This document shows, piece after piece, positions 8,600-18,256 of a stretch of 64,000 nucleotides of DNA. Source of the DNA: Berkiella sp050247135 (GTDB taxonomy: Bacteria; Pseudomonadota; Gammaproteobacteria; Berkiellales; Berkiellaceae); contig JBFWUT010000010.1 of assembly GCA_050247135.1 (NCBI GenBank), forward strand, positions 1 to 64,000, read 5' to 3'. The translations under genes and the position numbers were made by a program. Within the stretch, counting starts at the first letter, position 1. The number at the start of each line of letters is the position of its first letter. The notes under the pieces are model-generated. The model worked only from the letters and a program-made list of their open reading frames with translations, was not told where the DNA came from and searched no databases.

Positions 8600-10195
8600 A
8601 TGCTCGATTTTACTAACACCAAAGTGGATATAGGCACTTTATTATCAAATTCAAACGCTCTAGCCAAATTTGATCCACACAAAAATCGACTTCGTTTAAC
8701 TGATGATTTACATATCGTTGTCATCAGCAATGAAGAAAATGTAGACCACTTAGCGCAATTAATGAGCGAGCTTTCGTTTACGCAAGAAGCCGAAGACACG
8801 TTTGCCACTGAAAAAAGAATCCTCATCTGGCATTTTTCTCAACTGCTCCCTTTCTTGCAAGAACGCTTCACACACTTAAGAAATCTTCCTATTGATACAT
8901 TACGTCAATATCACGATAACAGCATGCAGTTACAGGGATTCTATCAACTCTGCAATAATCTCAGTTCACAGCTAACGGCTTTTAAACAAATTATTCAACA
9001 ATTAGAAAAACCCCATGAGCGAGAATGGTCATCCCTATTCTTTTTAGTTCAACAAGGTTTATCAAAGCAACTTACAGAAGTTTTTAATAATTTTGATAGC
9101 TTTATACAGCAGGTTAAACGGCAACGAAAAGAAAAACTCACCGTTGATACCCTTGACATTCAAGTTCGTGCTATTGGACCTCTTCTTGTTGCTGGACCTA
9201 TCGTACGCGCTATGCCAAGAGAATATTCTTTAGGGATCGTTAAGATAGGCGACATACGATATGAGGCTAAAGCTTATTTTCAAACCTTTAAAGACACCTG
9301 GCAAAATCCTGATAAGTTCCAGTTTACTGGTAAATTAAGATTCAGAATATTTCAAGGAGATGATCGAATTCATGCAGCTGTAGTGGCATATCCATGTCGT
9401 GAATTAGAATCATTTACTGAAGCCACTTTAGAAGTTCTGAATATGCATTCTACTCATGAAACCTTAAAAGCGCTTTACCAAGCTCACCCCGTTGGTGCTA
9501 TCAAATTTGAGCCAGCCCATTTGCGAGCTAATTTTGTTGATCTTTGCACCCATGTAACAGCCAACGAGATCCTACCTTATTGTGCAACCCTCGTGGATAT
9601 CGCAAGCTCACATCAAATGCAACGAGTGACCGTATTTGCCCCCTATCAGCACTCTGCCGTCATGTATACCTGTGGTTTTCGTACTCAAACAGACGATCCA
9701 CATGCCCCCAATAAGGAGCAACAAAAAAATCAAGTTGAACACGCATTTGCTGCAGGAGTTGAAACTCCCATCTTGACGCGTTATAGAAGGCAAGTTACGG
9801 TAGGCCATGAGCAAAAAGAACTTTTACGGCCATTTAGTTTCAACCTGCACGAGATTGAAACAGCGCCTGTATACCTGACTGAATCTCGAGTCAAAACGAC
9901 CTATGCAAAATTACTCCAAAGGTCGACAATCACGCAACATGAAGATTGTGAACAAGGTCTTTTGCCTGAGGTTTTGCAAATTCCTTTACACTTCACTGGG
10001 GTTATTAAATCACTAAGGGAAAGAGAAATCACTGGCAGATTGAAAAGACCCGCTCTTACTTATGCAAGGCAACCCGTAGACTATCAAACTTTAAATAAAG
10101 ACCAAGAACTGCAAGATTATGCCTTTGCCGATCCCGAAGCCGCAACACAGAGCCAACGTCGTAAAATGCTGGTTCTTAAAAAGAAGATGATCTAA
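8600..10195 (+). CDS. Large protein of unknown function
   Basis: I do not recognise this 531-residue protein. It has no signal peptide or membrane segment, and the composition is that of a soluble, mixed alpha/beta protein. Residues about 100-200 look helical and Gln/Leu rich; about 200-300 (IGPLLVAGPIVRAMP, IGDIRYEAKAYFQTF, LRFRIFQGDDRIHAAVVAYP) look beta rich; the C-terminal 120 are charged and end in a Lys-rich tail. An AAGG ribosome-binding site precedes ATG 8600, and codon use is like the neighbours. It follows the orphan ParA on the same strand, so a shared pathway is possible. A lineage-specific protein or secreted effector is the other reading. Confidence 0.6.
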   Translation: MLDFTNTKVDIGTLLSNSNALAKFDPHKNRLRLTDDLHIVVISNEENVDHLAQLMSELSFTQEAEDTFATEKRILIWHFSQLLPFLQERFTHLRNLPIDTLRQYHDNSMQLQGFYQLCNNLSSQLTAFKQIIQQLEKPHEREWSSLFFLVQQGLSKQLTEVFNNFDSFIQQVKRQRKEKLTVDTLDIQVRAIGPLLVAGPIVRAMPREYSLGIVKIGDIRYEAKAYFQTFKDTWQNPDKFQFTGKLRFRIFQGDDRIHAAVVAYPCRELESFTEATLEVLNMHSTHETLKALYQAHPVGAIKFEPAHLRANFVDLCTHVTANEILPYCATLVDIASSHQMQRVTVFAPYQHSAVMYTCGFRTQTDDPHAPNKEQQKNQVEHAFAAGVETPILTRYRRQVTVGHEQKELLRPFSFNLHEIETAPVYLTESRVKTTYAKLLQRSTITQHEDCEQGLLPEVLQIPLHFTGVIKSLREREITGRLKRPALTYARQPVDYQTLNKDQELQDYAFADPEAATQSQRRKMLVLKKKMI

Positions 10196-10204
10196 AAAAT
10201 TGAG

Positions 10205-10237
10205 TCCCGGCATGATGCATCTCACTGATTGCCGGGA
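10205..10237. terminator. Hairpin between convergent genes
   Basis: TCCCGGCA (10205-10212) and TGCCGGGA (10230-10237) are perfect 8-bp arms around a 17-base loop, in the 57-bp gap between the convergent genes ending at 10195 and 10253. No clear T-run follows, so intrinsic termination is plausible but not certain. Confidence 0.5.
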
Positions 10238-10252
10238 ATTCATTAGAACACT

Positions 10253-10951
10253 TTAACTCTCATGCCAAGTCCTTCTCCCTAAAAACGCATAATCTACTTC
10301 AATCTCCGCTTGTGCCCATCCCTTCGTTGTCGGGCACAGAATCAAGCGTTTCTTTTCGATGGGTTTACGCACCAACATCTTGGGTTTGCTTTGTGGCGTG
10401 ATTGGCTCTGACAATGAGACCGGCACGAGCTTTTCTTGACGTAAAAATTCACCCGACGCGATATCAAAAAGCATCACGTATTCATCATCATTGAGGATCC
10501 CTATGCCATTTCGAATTGATAATGGTATAACTTCTGGTTCTTTGGCGCAGTTCTTCTCATTAGGATGACTTTGCCCTTTAGGTAAAGAACCACGAACAGC
10601 AAACGTCGTTGCAAACTGGCTGCGCGTACCATCGGGGAATGCTTTGTTGTGATCAATACGATAAAAGACAATCCCATCTTGCTCGTCACATAACAACGTA
10701 TCCGGGATCCATTGTAAAAAGGTGATGCCAGAAGGCAATGTCGATAATGGCAGATCGGCTAAAAGTTGCTCAATCTTGCTAAGATCAGATATATAGCTAA
10801 AGTGGATCCACTTTTTACTCAGTGAATGATTCAGCATGGCTGTCTCTAAAACGCGGGTTTCAAACTGTAATAACATCAACATAGATGATGCTGCACAAAA
10901 AATAAGTGCGATGATCAATACTGTGCCTGACTGTTTAGCATTAATGGCCAT
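10253..10951 (-). CDS. pilX: PilX-like minor pilin / type IV pilus assembly protein
   Basis: The 232-residue protein starts with a short positive leader ending in Gly (AKQSG) followed by a hydrophobic helix beginning TVLIIALIF, the class III signal style of PilX-type minor pilins, which lack Glu at position +5. The rest is a poorly conserved periplasmic domain with few cysteines. Identity rests largely on context: it overlaps the pilW gene by 37 bp and follows pilV-pilW. In related systems PilV, PilW and PilX form a priming complex at the pilus tip with PilY1; no pilY1 is in this window. Confidence 0.7.
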   Translation of the reverse strand: MAINAKQSGTVLIIALIFCAASSMLMLLQFETRVLETAMLNHSLSKKWIHFSYISDLSKIEQLLADLPLSTLPSGITFLQWIPDTLLCDEQDGIVFYRIDHNKAFPDGTRSQFATTFAVRGSLPKGQSHPNEKNCAKEPEVIPLSIRNGIGILNDDEYVMLFDIASGEFLRQEKLVPVSLSEPITPQSKPKMLVRKPIEKKRLILCPTTKGWAQAEIEVDYAFLGRRTWHES

Positions 10952-11733
10952 TCAAAACTCCACCACTTTTGCACTTTGGGATCGTTCTCTTCCACCGAAT
11001 TCAATAACGCACTGAGCCTCACGCTGACAATTTCTCCCCAATTTTGGATCTGCTGTGCCTTGTTATAGACAAGTCGACCATCAAGAAAATAGCCATAAGA
11101 AAAATCCAATTGTTCCACTCCCTCCACAAGCTCTAAAGTACGACCATTAAAGTCTGTACTATATAGCGCATAAATTGGTTTACCTTTGGCATTGAGACGT
11201 TTTGTTTTTCCAACATAATAAAGATGAGAAACTAATAGGCTACACCGCCCCGTGGGGATCTTTGTGAGATGTGCTTTTTGGCAATCTGCCCTAACAAAAA
11301 TCGGGCCACTTGTCATGTGCCTTTCATAAGGTGCCCCCCATTGTAGCCATAACAAATCACTATTTTGAACCGCTCTCTTGCCCACACGTTTGCCCGCATG
11401 CTTTGGCAATTCTTCGATAGTCACCCCCTTGATGCCTCTCGAATTTATAAGCCCATAATCTTGTAATGAAATATCTTGATCTGCGGTTAAAGGAACACCG
11501 CTTAGCAATGAAAAACAATCAAACCCACCGCTGTTGCGAAGTGCTTTGCCGAGTAAATAATCCATAGTTCGAGCATTCAATGCCACACGTGCTAATGCTT
11601 GTCCTGTCAGTACATTTTTTTTAATTAATAGGAATGCATTGCACATCATGATAACGAGCACCGCGCTAAGTACCAATGATACTAATAGTTCAACAAGAGT
11701 CATCCCTTGATAGGTATTTTTGAGTGTTACCAT
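10915..11733 (-). CDS. pilW: PilW-like minor pilin
   Basis: This is a prepilin with cleavage site YQG/MTLVELLVSLV: Gly at -1, Glu at +5, then the hydrophobic helix. The PilD peptidase would process it in the inner membrane. The body (272 residues) has the PilW layout with a cysteine pair (near DCFSL and RADCQ) and a central beta-rich region including LVEGVEQLDFSYGYF, a pattern common in PilW. It overlaps pilV by 44 bp upstream and pilX by 37 bp downstream, so the three are co-translated. Role: minor component of the type IV pilus used for adhesion, twitching or DNA uptake. Confidence 0.85.
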   Translation of the reverse strand: MVTLKNTYQGMTLVELLVSLVLSAVLVIMMCNAFLLIKKNVLTGQALARVALNARTMDYLLGKALRNSGGFDCFSLLSGVPLTADQDISLQDYGLINSRGIKGVTIEELPKHAGKRVGKRAVQNSDLLWLQWGAPYERHMTSGPIFVRADCQKAHLTKIPTGRCSLLVSHLYYVGKTKRLNAKGKPIYALYSTDFNGRTLELVEGVEQLDFSYGYFLDGRLVYNKAQQIQNWGEIVSVRLSALLNSVEENDPKVQKWWSFEWPLMLNSQAQY

Positions 11734-12073
11734 GAAGACTACTTACTACCTGTAGGCAAAAATGGTCAAGTTTGATACGCAGATTCACTGAGTCATCCTT
11801 GACTACTGACTGGATCACCACGTGAGGAAAAATGCTTTCTACGTTGCTTTGCCATCCTAACAAAATTGTTTCTCTATGGTGAGGATGCTGTGAAATCAGC
11901 AACGAAAGTGCATCAACTTGCATGTGTAATTGATTTAACCGCAAATCCTCGCGCATATGACGTAGCTGTGTGAGACCCAGCCCCAATATCATTAGAATTG
12001 ACGTTGATAAGATAACTAACGTTAGTAATGTTTCAATTAAACCAAAACCTGTATTTTGGGATCTTAACTTCAT
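11690..12073 (-). CDS. pilV: PilV-like minor pilin
   Basis: A 127-residue prepilin with leader NTG/FGLIETLLTLVILS, Glu at +5 and a long hydrophobic N-terminal helix. It is the first gene of the pilV-pilW-pilX set on the minus strand. A 66-bp gap separates it from pyrD upstream on the same strand, so a promoter of its own is possible. It is short for PilV (often 150-180 residues), but the reading frame is intact and overlaps pilW. A FimT- or PilE-type pseudopilin is the alternative; the order argues for PilV. Confidence 0.78.
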   Translation of the reverse strand: MKLRSQNTGFGLIETLLTLVILSTSILMILGLGLTQLRHMREDLRLNQLHMQVDALSLLISQHPHHRETILLGWQSNVESIFPHVVIQSVVKDDSVNLRIKLDHFCLQVVSSLHGNTQKYLSRDDSC

Positions 12074-12139
12074 TTAGATTGAGATTTTCAGGATTTTAGA
12101 AGAGACCACACTAAAACAACAAAAATGAGAAAGCAAGCC

Positions 12140-13150
12140 TTAAGAAAGCGTATTCAGAATATTCTTAATGAGACCTGGGCCTTGAAAAATAAGACCAGAA
12201 TAGATCTGAATAAGTTTGGCACCTGCAGCTAGTTTCGCTTTAGCTTGTTCAGGAGTCATTATTCCCCCAACAGCCACAATAGGTAAGCCGTCTCCTACCT
12301 GCTGATAAATGGAGCGGATCATATTAGTTGACCTTTCAAATAAAGGCTCACCACTTAATCCCCCCGTTTCTTTAGCATAAGAGTTTTGCAAATTACTTGA
12401 GCGCTCAATGGTGGTATTGGTTGCAATGATGCCCTCAATTTTTAAGGAAAGTAAATCATCTAGTAATGCTTGCAATTCAGCCATACTCAGATCAGGTGCG
12501 ATTTTTACTAAAATTGGCACCTTCTTATGATGTTTATCACTTAAGCCCTTTTGCAGTTCTCTTAAGGGCGTGAGAATGCTTTTTAATAGTTCACCTTGTT
12601 GTAACTTTCGTAGTTCAGGTGTGTTGGGTGATGAAATATTGACAGTGACATAATCAGCATAGGGATACACTTTCTCATAACAATGAACATAATCCTGCCA
12701 AGCATCATTGATCGCTGTATCCTTGTTTTTTCCGATATTCACACCCAATGGGCAAGCGGGATGAACCTGTTGAAGTTTTGCAACTAAATAATCGACACCT
12801 TTATTATTAAAACCCATTCGATTAATAATGGCTTGATCTTCAGGAAGTCGAAATAAACGGGGCTTAGGATTGCCGAGTTGAGGTTTCGGTGTAATGGTTC
12901 CCACCTCAATAAAACCAAAACCCATTGCCCCCCACGCTGGGACACATTCGGCGTTTTTGTCTAGACCTGCTGCCAATCCTAATGGATTAGCGAAGTGAAG
13001 ACCAAAACATTCAATGGAGTTTTGTACAATGGGTTTGGGATGATGAAAAAAACCCACATGATGGAGAACTTTTAACATCCAGAGAGTCGCATTGTGCGAA
13101 GACTCCGCATCAGCCGCAAACAATAGCGGCCTAATTGCTTGATAAAACAT
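12140..13150 (-). CDS. pyrD: Dihydroorotate dehydrogenase (quinone), class 2
   Basis: It oxidises dihydroorotate to orotate using FMN and the membrane quinone pool, the fourth step of pyrimidine synthesis. Class 2 traits are the N-terminal membrane-associating helix (MFYQAIRPLLFAADAE...), FGLHFANPLGLAAGLDKN, the catalytic-serine segment TVNISSPNTPELR, and the FMN phosphate motif VGGIMTPEQAKAKLAAGA. Length 336 equals the E. coli enzyme. It lies 2 bp after gdh on the same strand and so is probably co-transcribed with it, an unusual pairing with no obvious metabolic logic. Confidence 0.95.
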   Translation of the reverse strand: MFYQAIRPLLFAADAESSHNATLWMLKVLHHVGFFHHPKPIVQNSIECFGLHFANPLGLAAGLDKNAECVPAWGAMGFGFIEVGTITPKPQLGNPKPRLFRLPEDQAIINRMGFNNKGVDYLVAKLQQVHPACPLGVNIGKNKDTAINDAWQDYVHCYEKVYPYADYVTVNISSPNTPELRKLQQGELLKSILTPLRELQKGLSDKHHKKVPILVKIAPDLSMAELQALLDDLLSLKIEGIIATNTTIERSSNLQNSYAKETGGLSGEPLFERSTNMIRSIYQQVGDGLPIVAVGGIMTPEQAKAKLAAGAKLIQIYSGLIFQGPGLIKNILNTLS

Positions 13151-13152
13151 CT

Positions 13153-16100
13153 TTATGCAACTCGTTTCGAATTATAATCTCGTAAACTTATATTAGCTAT
13201 TTCCATCAATTCGCGCAAAGCAACAGAGTACATCGTAAATTCTCGCTTTGATAGAGACTTCAGATCATTGATCATATGCTTCCAACGATCGAGCATTTCT
13301 TTGTGTTGTGCCATCCACGCATCAATTTGCGCTTCAACATCATCCACATCAGGCTGCATCATCATTACCGCAACAGTCAAATTACGTTGCTGCCTGTCTA
13401 AATCATCTCTGATAGCCGCCCTGGCTAAGGAATCCCAATGGTTAGCTACGGGGTGATTTTTAATTTGTTCTCGGAACCAGCCGAGCTCCAGCCTTGACCC
13501 AATTGCGTAATAGGTCACTGTGACTAAGCCCACCGGTAAATTATGGGTCGCAGCTGCATCCACAATATCTAAGGCTGAAAACATGGAGCTCATTTGCGCT
13601 GTGACTAATGCCGTTTCTTGCGGTACATTTTCATCCATTAATTCTCTAGCAAACTCAAACAAATATTCTTCAGCAGTCCCTTGTACCGCATGGTGAAGCC
13701 CTTCACGCACTTCATCCATCCTCGGCGCAAAGTGGTTAACAACCTCGCCAATATCCATATCACCAATCCGATGACGTAAAAACCAGCGTGTTCCCCGTCG
13801 AACCAAGCGATTTAATTCATGTAACATTTTAACTTGAATATCTGCCGGCACGATAAAATCAAGCGCGTTCACTGCCTCACGGAATTTGCTTGCTTTAAAA
13901 ATTTCTTTTGCCGCAACATAGCCCCGCACAATTTGTGGAACCGTTGCACCAGTTTCATCTTGCAAGCGATGGATGAAACCGAGCCCCATATCGTTGATTA
14001 TCGAGTTAGAAATCTGCATCGCTATCAGTTCTCTTTTTAGTCGATGCTTCGTCATTTCTTGGCTATAGCGATCTTGTAAGACTTGCGGAAAAACAGTAAT
14101 CAATTCTTGTGCAATATATTTATCTTCTGGCACATCAGAAGCTAAAATTTCGCTTTTCAACATTGTTTTACAATAAGCCAACAACACTGAGAGCTCAGGA
14201 CGCGTTAAACCGCGACCACTTTGTTGACGTATGAGTAAATCCTCATTGGTAGGCAGGAATTCCAGCGCACGATCAAGATTGCTAAATTGCACTAAGTGAT
14301 CCATCAATCGACAATGCATCTGTGCATTCTTTGCTGCATTAAATTCAGCAACGCTGATGGCTTCAATTTGACTGCGGTTGTCTTCAAGCACCGATTCAGT
14401 AACTTCATCGGTCATCTCACCCAGCAATATATTGCGCTGCTTTTCTGTGAGATCACCGGCGGTAACGATGCCATTGAGTAAAATTTTAATGTTGACTTCA
14501 TGATCGGAACAATCCACGCCACCTGAGTTATCAATGGCATCGGTATTGATTTTGCCACCTGTTAATGCGTACTCAATTCGGCCCAGTTGGGTAAAACCAA
14601 GATTTCCGCCTTCACCCACTATTCGACAGCGTAGCTCCTCGCCATTGACGCGCAAACCATCGTTGGATCTATCGCCCACATTGGCGTTATGCTCATTCGA
14701 TGCCTTCACGTAAGTGCCAATACCTCCATTAAATAACAGATCAACTTTAGCCTTTAAGATGGCTCTGATCAGTTCGTTGGGCACCATTTTATCTTTGTTG
14801 ACACCTAATACTTCCTGCATTTCATGTGAAATTGGAATAAATTTGCTTGAACGAGAATAAACACCGCCACCCTTTGAAATAAGCTTAGAATTATAATCTT
14901 CCCAGCTCGAGCGCGGTAGATTAAATAGCCGTTTGCGCTCTTGAAAACTAAGATCTGCATCAGGATTTGGATCAAGAAAGATATGCACATGGTTAAAAGC
15001 AGCAACGAGTTTAATATGCTCCGACAATAACATGCCGTTACCAAATACGTCGCCAGACATATCACCGATACCAACTACGGTAAAGTCCGTTTTTTGGCAA
15101 TCGACACCTAATTCTCTGAAGTGGCGTTTCACTGATTCCCAGGCGCCACGAGCAGTGATGGCCATTTTTTTATGATCATAACCTGTTGAGCCACCAGAGG
15201 CGAAAGCATCATCTAGCCAAAAGCGATACTCCTTAGATACCGCATTAGCAATATCTGAGAAAGTTGCAGTTCCTTTATCTGCCGCAACAACTAAATAGGG
15301 GTCATCTGCATCATACCTAACAACATCAATCGGGGGGCTCACTTTATTGTCAACTAGATTATCAGTGAGATCTAATAATCCATGCACAAAAGTTTTATAG
15401 CTCTCAATCCCTTCTGACATGATTTCTTCGCGAGTTCCCCGAATAGGAAGATTTTTAGGAACAAATCCACCTTTGGCACCCAGTGGCACAATCACCGCAT
15501 TTTTTACCTGTTGTGCTTTCATTAAACCCAGCACCTCAGTACGAAAATCTTCGCGACGATCTGACCAACGTAATCCCCCACGAGCCACCTTTGCACCACG
15601 CAAATGAACACCTTCAACCCTTGGTGAATAAACGAAAATTTCAAACAAGGGTCGTGGCAACGGTAGTTCAGTAATGGCCGAAGGGTCAAATTTAAACGAT
15701 ACGTAGTTCTTGTAATTTTGCATCGCATCTTTTTGAAAGAAATTGGTACGAATGGTTGCCAAAATAACTTGCATATAGCGACGAATGATACGATCTTCGT
15801 CAATGTTTTTGACTTCTTCCAAACTGTTTTTGATCTTTAAACGTAGTTCATTCGACATGGAGTTACGTTTTTCTTGGGCTAAAGTCGGATCAAATCGCGT
15901 TGTGAATAATTGCACTAAATCATGTGTTATTTGTGGCACACCAGCTAAAACGTCTTCGATGTACGCTTGTGAAAAAGTAAAACCGATTTGCCATAGATAT
16001 TTAGCATAAGCACGCAACATGGTGATTTCGCGCCAGTTTAGCCCCGAACCTAAAACAAGGCGGTTAAAACCATCGCTTTCAGCATGACGATTCCAAATTT

Positions 16101-18027
16101 GGTAGAAAGCTTCTTGGAAGATTTCCTTGACGGCATCAACATTCAATTCCTTACCCGAAGTATGAATCATACCAAAATCATTGATCCAAACGACTTTGCC
16201 ATTTTTTGGGGTGATTTCATGAGGTCTTTCACTGATAACACGCAGCCCCATGCATTCAAGCATGGGAATGATATCTGAAAGGGGAATTGATGAACCTGGG
16301 CTATACAACTTGAAACGTAAAATACCTTCTTGCTCATCTAAAGGTTGATAAAAACTCATCTCCAAACTGTTTTGGTCGGATAGTTTTTGCATATGATTGA
16401 CATCATATACCGCAGTACGAACATTATAATCGGCACGATAGCCCGGTGGAAAAGCATTGCGATAATTATGGTAGAATCGATTACCTTTTTCCTCGCCGAA
16501 ATGCTCAGATAGTGCATCCTTTAAGTTATCTTCCCAGGTTCGGCTAACCTGGGTAATTTTTTCTTGAATATCATTGATAGAATATTCTTTTGTCTTGTCA
16601 TCTTTAAAGCGAATAACAAAATGAATACGTGCCAAAATTGACTCTGAAAATCGCGTTGAAAACTCCGCCTGATACCCACCCAATTCTTCAAGCAAAATAT
16701 TTTGCATTTTTTCGCGTAATTTTGAGTTAAAGCGTTCTCTGGGAACAAATACCAAACAAGAATATAATCTGGCAAAAGAGTCTTTCCTGATGAATACTCT
16801 AATTTTTTGCCTTTCTTGCAAGTGCAATATACCGGTCGCTAAATCATACAACTCTTCAACAGTGCCATGAAAAAAATCATCCCGTGGCAAGGTTTCTAGA
16901 ATATTCATCAAGATCTTACCGTCGTGACTCTCTTCTTCGACGTTGGCTCTTTCTAAGATCTTATTAACTCGTAATCGCAACAACGGTATATAGTGAGGGC
17001 TTCTGTTATAAGCCACTGAAGTATATAACCCTATAAATTGATGCTGACCAATCACATTGCCCTTTTCATCAAAATTTTTCACGACAACAAAATCGGTGTA
17101 AGTTGGGCGATGAATTGTTGATATTCTATTTGTTTTGCCTAATATTAAAGGATGTTTAGACAGCGCTAATTCTTGTGCTGCTTTAGTCATTTCTTGAAAG
17201 GGTTCGAAATAGGTTTCACCAAATTTTTTTAGAATGCCTAATGCAGAATCTTTATCGAAACACCATTCATATGATTGCCCAATGTTTTTTATCTTTCGCT
17301 GGCAGTAACCTAAAAAAGTAAAATGGTTGTTATTGATCCATTTTAGAAACTCAATAATTTCTTGATCGAGGTCCTTTTTCTTTGAGTGCGCAAGGCGCTT
17401 CTCTAAGTCTTTAATGACATTATCCATCGTTGAGGTCATAGGCTGCCAATCATGGACCGCTAAACTGACTTCTTCTATGGTGCCTTCTATTGCTAAACGT
17501 AATGTATCCAGCGCTTCTAGATCGCTTTGTCTATCGATTTCGATAAATATGGGCATTTCGGTAGGACGGACATTATTATTGTTTGACTTGCCCATATAAA
17601 CGTTGTTAATCAGGCCTTTCTCATCTCGTTCGATTTTTAAACCGTTAGTATGCAAAATTAGATGTATGTTATACCCTAATCGATTGATGACCATACCAAC
17701 GGATTCAATAAGAAATGGCAAATAATCATTTGCTATTTCTATCACTGTATGGGTCGATTGCCAGCCGTGTTGTTCGAATTGCGGATTATAAACTCTGACT
17801 TTGGTCTCATGCGGACCACGATGATTAATAAAATGCCAAAACGAAACTAAGGCACCATACAAATCGATGATGTTGCGATCGAGTAAATCTTCTGGAGCTG
17901 CACTTAAGTAATATTGCTTAACAAATGAATCGATCAGTTTCGTTTCATCTGCGGGTAATTTTTCTTTGACCAGGTTAATCACCCGGCCAATTAATTCGTC
18001 ACGTGCCTCTTCCAGCCGACGTGTCAT
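13153..18027 (-). CDS. gdhB: NAD-specific glutamate dehydrogenase, large (about 180 kDa) type
   Basis: It deaminates glutamate to 2-oxoglutarate with NAD+ and is mainly catabolic. The 1624-residue length is typical for the large proteobacterial class. The N-terminal half carries ACT-like regulatory segments. The catalytic dehydrogenase core is in the middle to C-terminal part (PRVEGVHLRGAKVARGGLRWSDRREDFRTEVLGLMKAQ region, substrate-lysine segment VPLGAKGGFVPK, and Rossmann segment VVGIGDMSGDVFGNGML). The C-terminal helical domain ends near residue 1600. It heads the gdh-pyrD run. The 229-bp upstream gap to the divergent M48 gene should hold its promoter. Amino acid catabolism fits an intracellular lifestyle. 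Confidence 0.94.
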   Translation of the reverse strand: MTRRLEEARDELIGRVINLVKEKLPADETKLIDSFVKQYYLSAAPEDLLDRNIIDLYGALVSFWHFINHRGPHETKVRVYNPQFEQHGWQSTHTVIEIANDYLPFLIESVGMVINRLGYNIHLILHTNGLKIERDEKGLINNVYMGKSNNNNVRPTEMPIFIEIDRQSDLEALDTLRLAIEGTIEEVSLAVHDWQPMTSTMDNVIKDLEKRLAHSKKKDLDQEIIEFLKWINNNHFTFLGYCQRKIKNIGQSYEWCFDKDSALGILKKFGETYFEPFQEMTKAAQELALSKHPLILGKTNRISTIHRPTYTDFVVVKNFDEKGNVIGQHQFIGLYTSVAYNRSPHYIPLLRLRVNKILERANVEEESHDGKILMNILETLPRDDFFHGTVEELYDLATGILHLQERQKIRVFIRKDSFARLYSCLVFVPRERFNSKLREKMQNILLEELGGYQAEFSTRFSESILARIHFVIRFKDDKTKEYSINDIQEKITQVSRTWEDNLKDALSEHFGEEKGNRFYHNYRNAFPPGYRADYNVRTAVYDVNHMQKLSDQNSLEMSFYQPLDEQEGILRFKLYSPGSSIPLSDIIPMLECMGLRVISERPHEITPKNGKVVWINDFGMIHTSGKELNVDAVKEIFQEAFYQIWNRHAESDGFNRLVLGSGLNWREITMLRAYAKYLWQIGFTFSQAYIEDVLAGVPQITHDLVQLFTTRFDPTLAQEKRNSMSNELRLKIKNSLEEVKNIDEDRIIRRYMQVILATIRTNFFQKDAMQNYKNYVSFKFDPSAITELPLPRPLFEIFVYSPRVEGVHLRGAKVARGGLRWSDRREDFRTEVLGLMKAQQVKNAVIVPLGAKGGFVPKNLPIRGTREEIMSEGIESYKTFVHGLLDLTDNLVDNKVSPPIDVVRYDADDPYLVVAADKGTATFSDIANAVSKEYRFWLDDAFASGGSTGYDHKKMAITARGAWESVKRHFRELGVDCQKTDFTVVGIGDMSGDVFGNGMLLSEHIKLVAAFNHVHIFLDPNPDADLSFQERKRLFNLPRSSWEDYNSKLISKGGGVYSRSSKFIPISHEMQEVLGVNKDKMVPNELIRAILKAKVDLLFNGGIGTYVKASNEHNANVGDRSNDGLRVNGEELRCRIVGEGGNLGFTQLGRIEYALTGGKINTDAIDNSGGVDCSDHEVNIKILLNGIVTAGDLTEKQRNILLGEMTDEVTESVLEDNRSQIEAISVAEFNAAKNAQMHCRLMDHLVQFSNLDRALEFLPTNEDLLIRQQSGRGLTRPELSVLLAYCKTMLKSEILASDVPEDKYIAQELITVFPQVLQDRYSQEMTKHRLKRELIAMQISNSIINDMGLGFIHRLQDETGATVPQIVRGYVAAKEIFKASKFREAVNALDFIVPADIQVKMLHELNRLVRRGTRWFLRHRIGDMDIGEVVNHFAPRMDEVREGLHHAVQGTAEEYLFEFARELMDENVPQETALVTAQMSSMFSALDIVDAAATHNLPVGLVTVTYYAIGSRLELGWFREQIKNHPVANHWDSLARAAIRDDLDRQQRNLTVAVMMMQPDVDDVEAQIDAWMAQHKEMLDRWKHMINDLKSLSKREFTMYSVALRELMEIANISLRDYNSKRVA

Positions 18028-18256
18028 ATCTCACCTCATCGTGAAGACTTAACTGATTACGAAATAGTACAACTTAGTTTGCTGTTAAGATATAGCTTGA
18101 CTGCTTTATGAGCTAATTTACAAACTAGTTCTTAAGAGCGCTCTCATTTTATCGACCATTCCTCTACTTATAAATAGTCAAAATCAGTGAATAAGACTAT
18201 CGAAAAATGCAGTGATACTGATAAAATATCTTGATAATGGTATATCAAGGTGTTTT

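Noticed and set aside
10253..12073. Pseudopilin genes of a type II secretion system
   Set aside because: The set lacks GspG/GspK-type genes and the leader of the third protein is PilX-like; the pilV-pilW-pilX order fits type IV pili better.
12598..12605. GTTGTAAC, the core of the E. coli Ter site, as a possible Tus target
   Set aside because: It lies inside pyrD, and a specific 8-mer is expected about twice by chance in both strands of 64 kb; only this and 46177-46184 were noticed, with no extended match.
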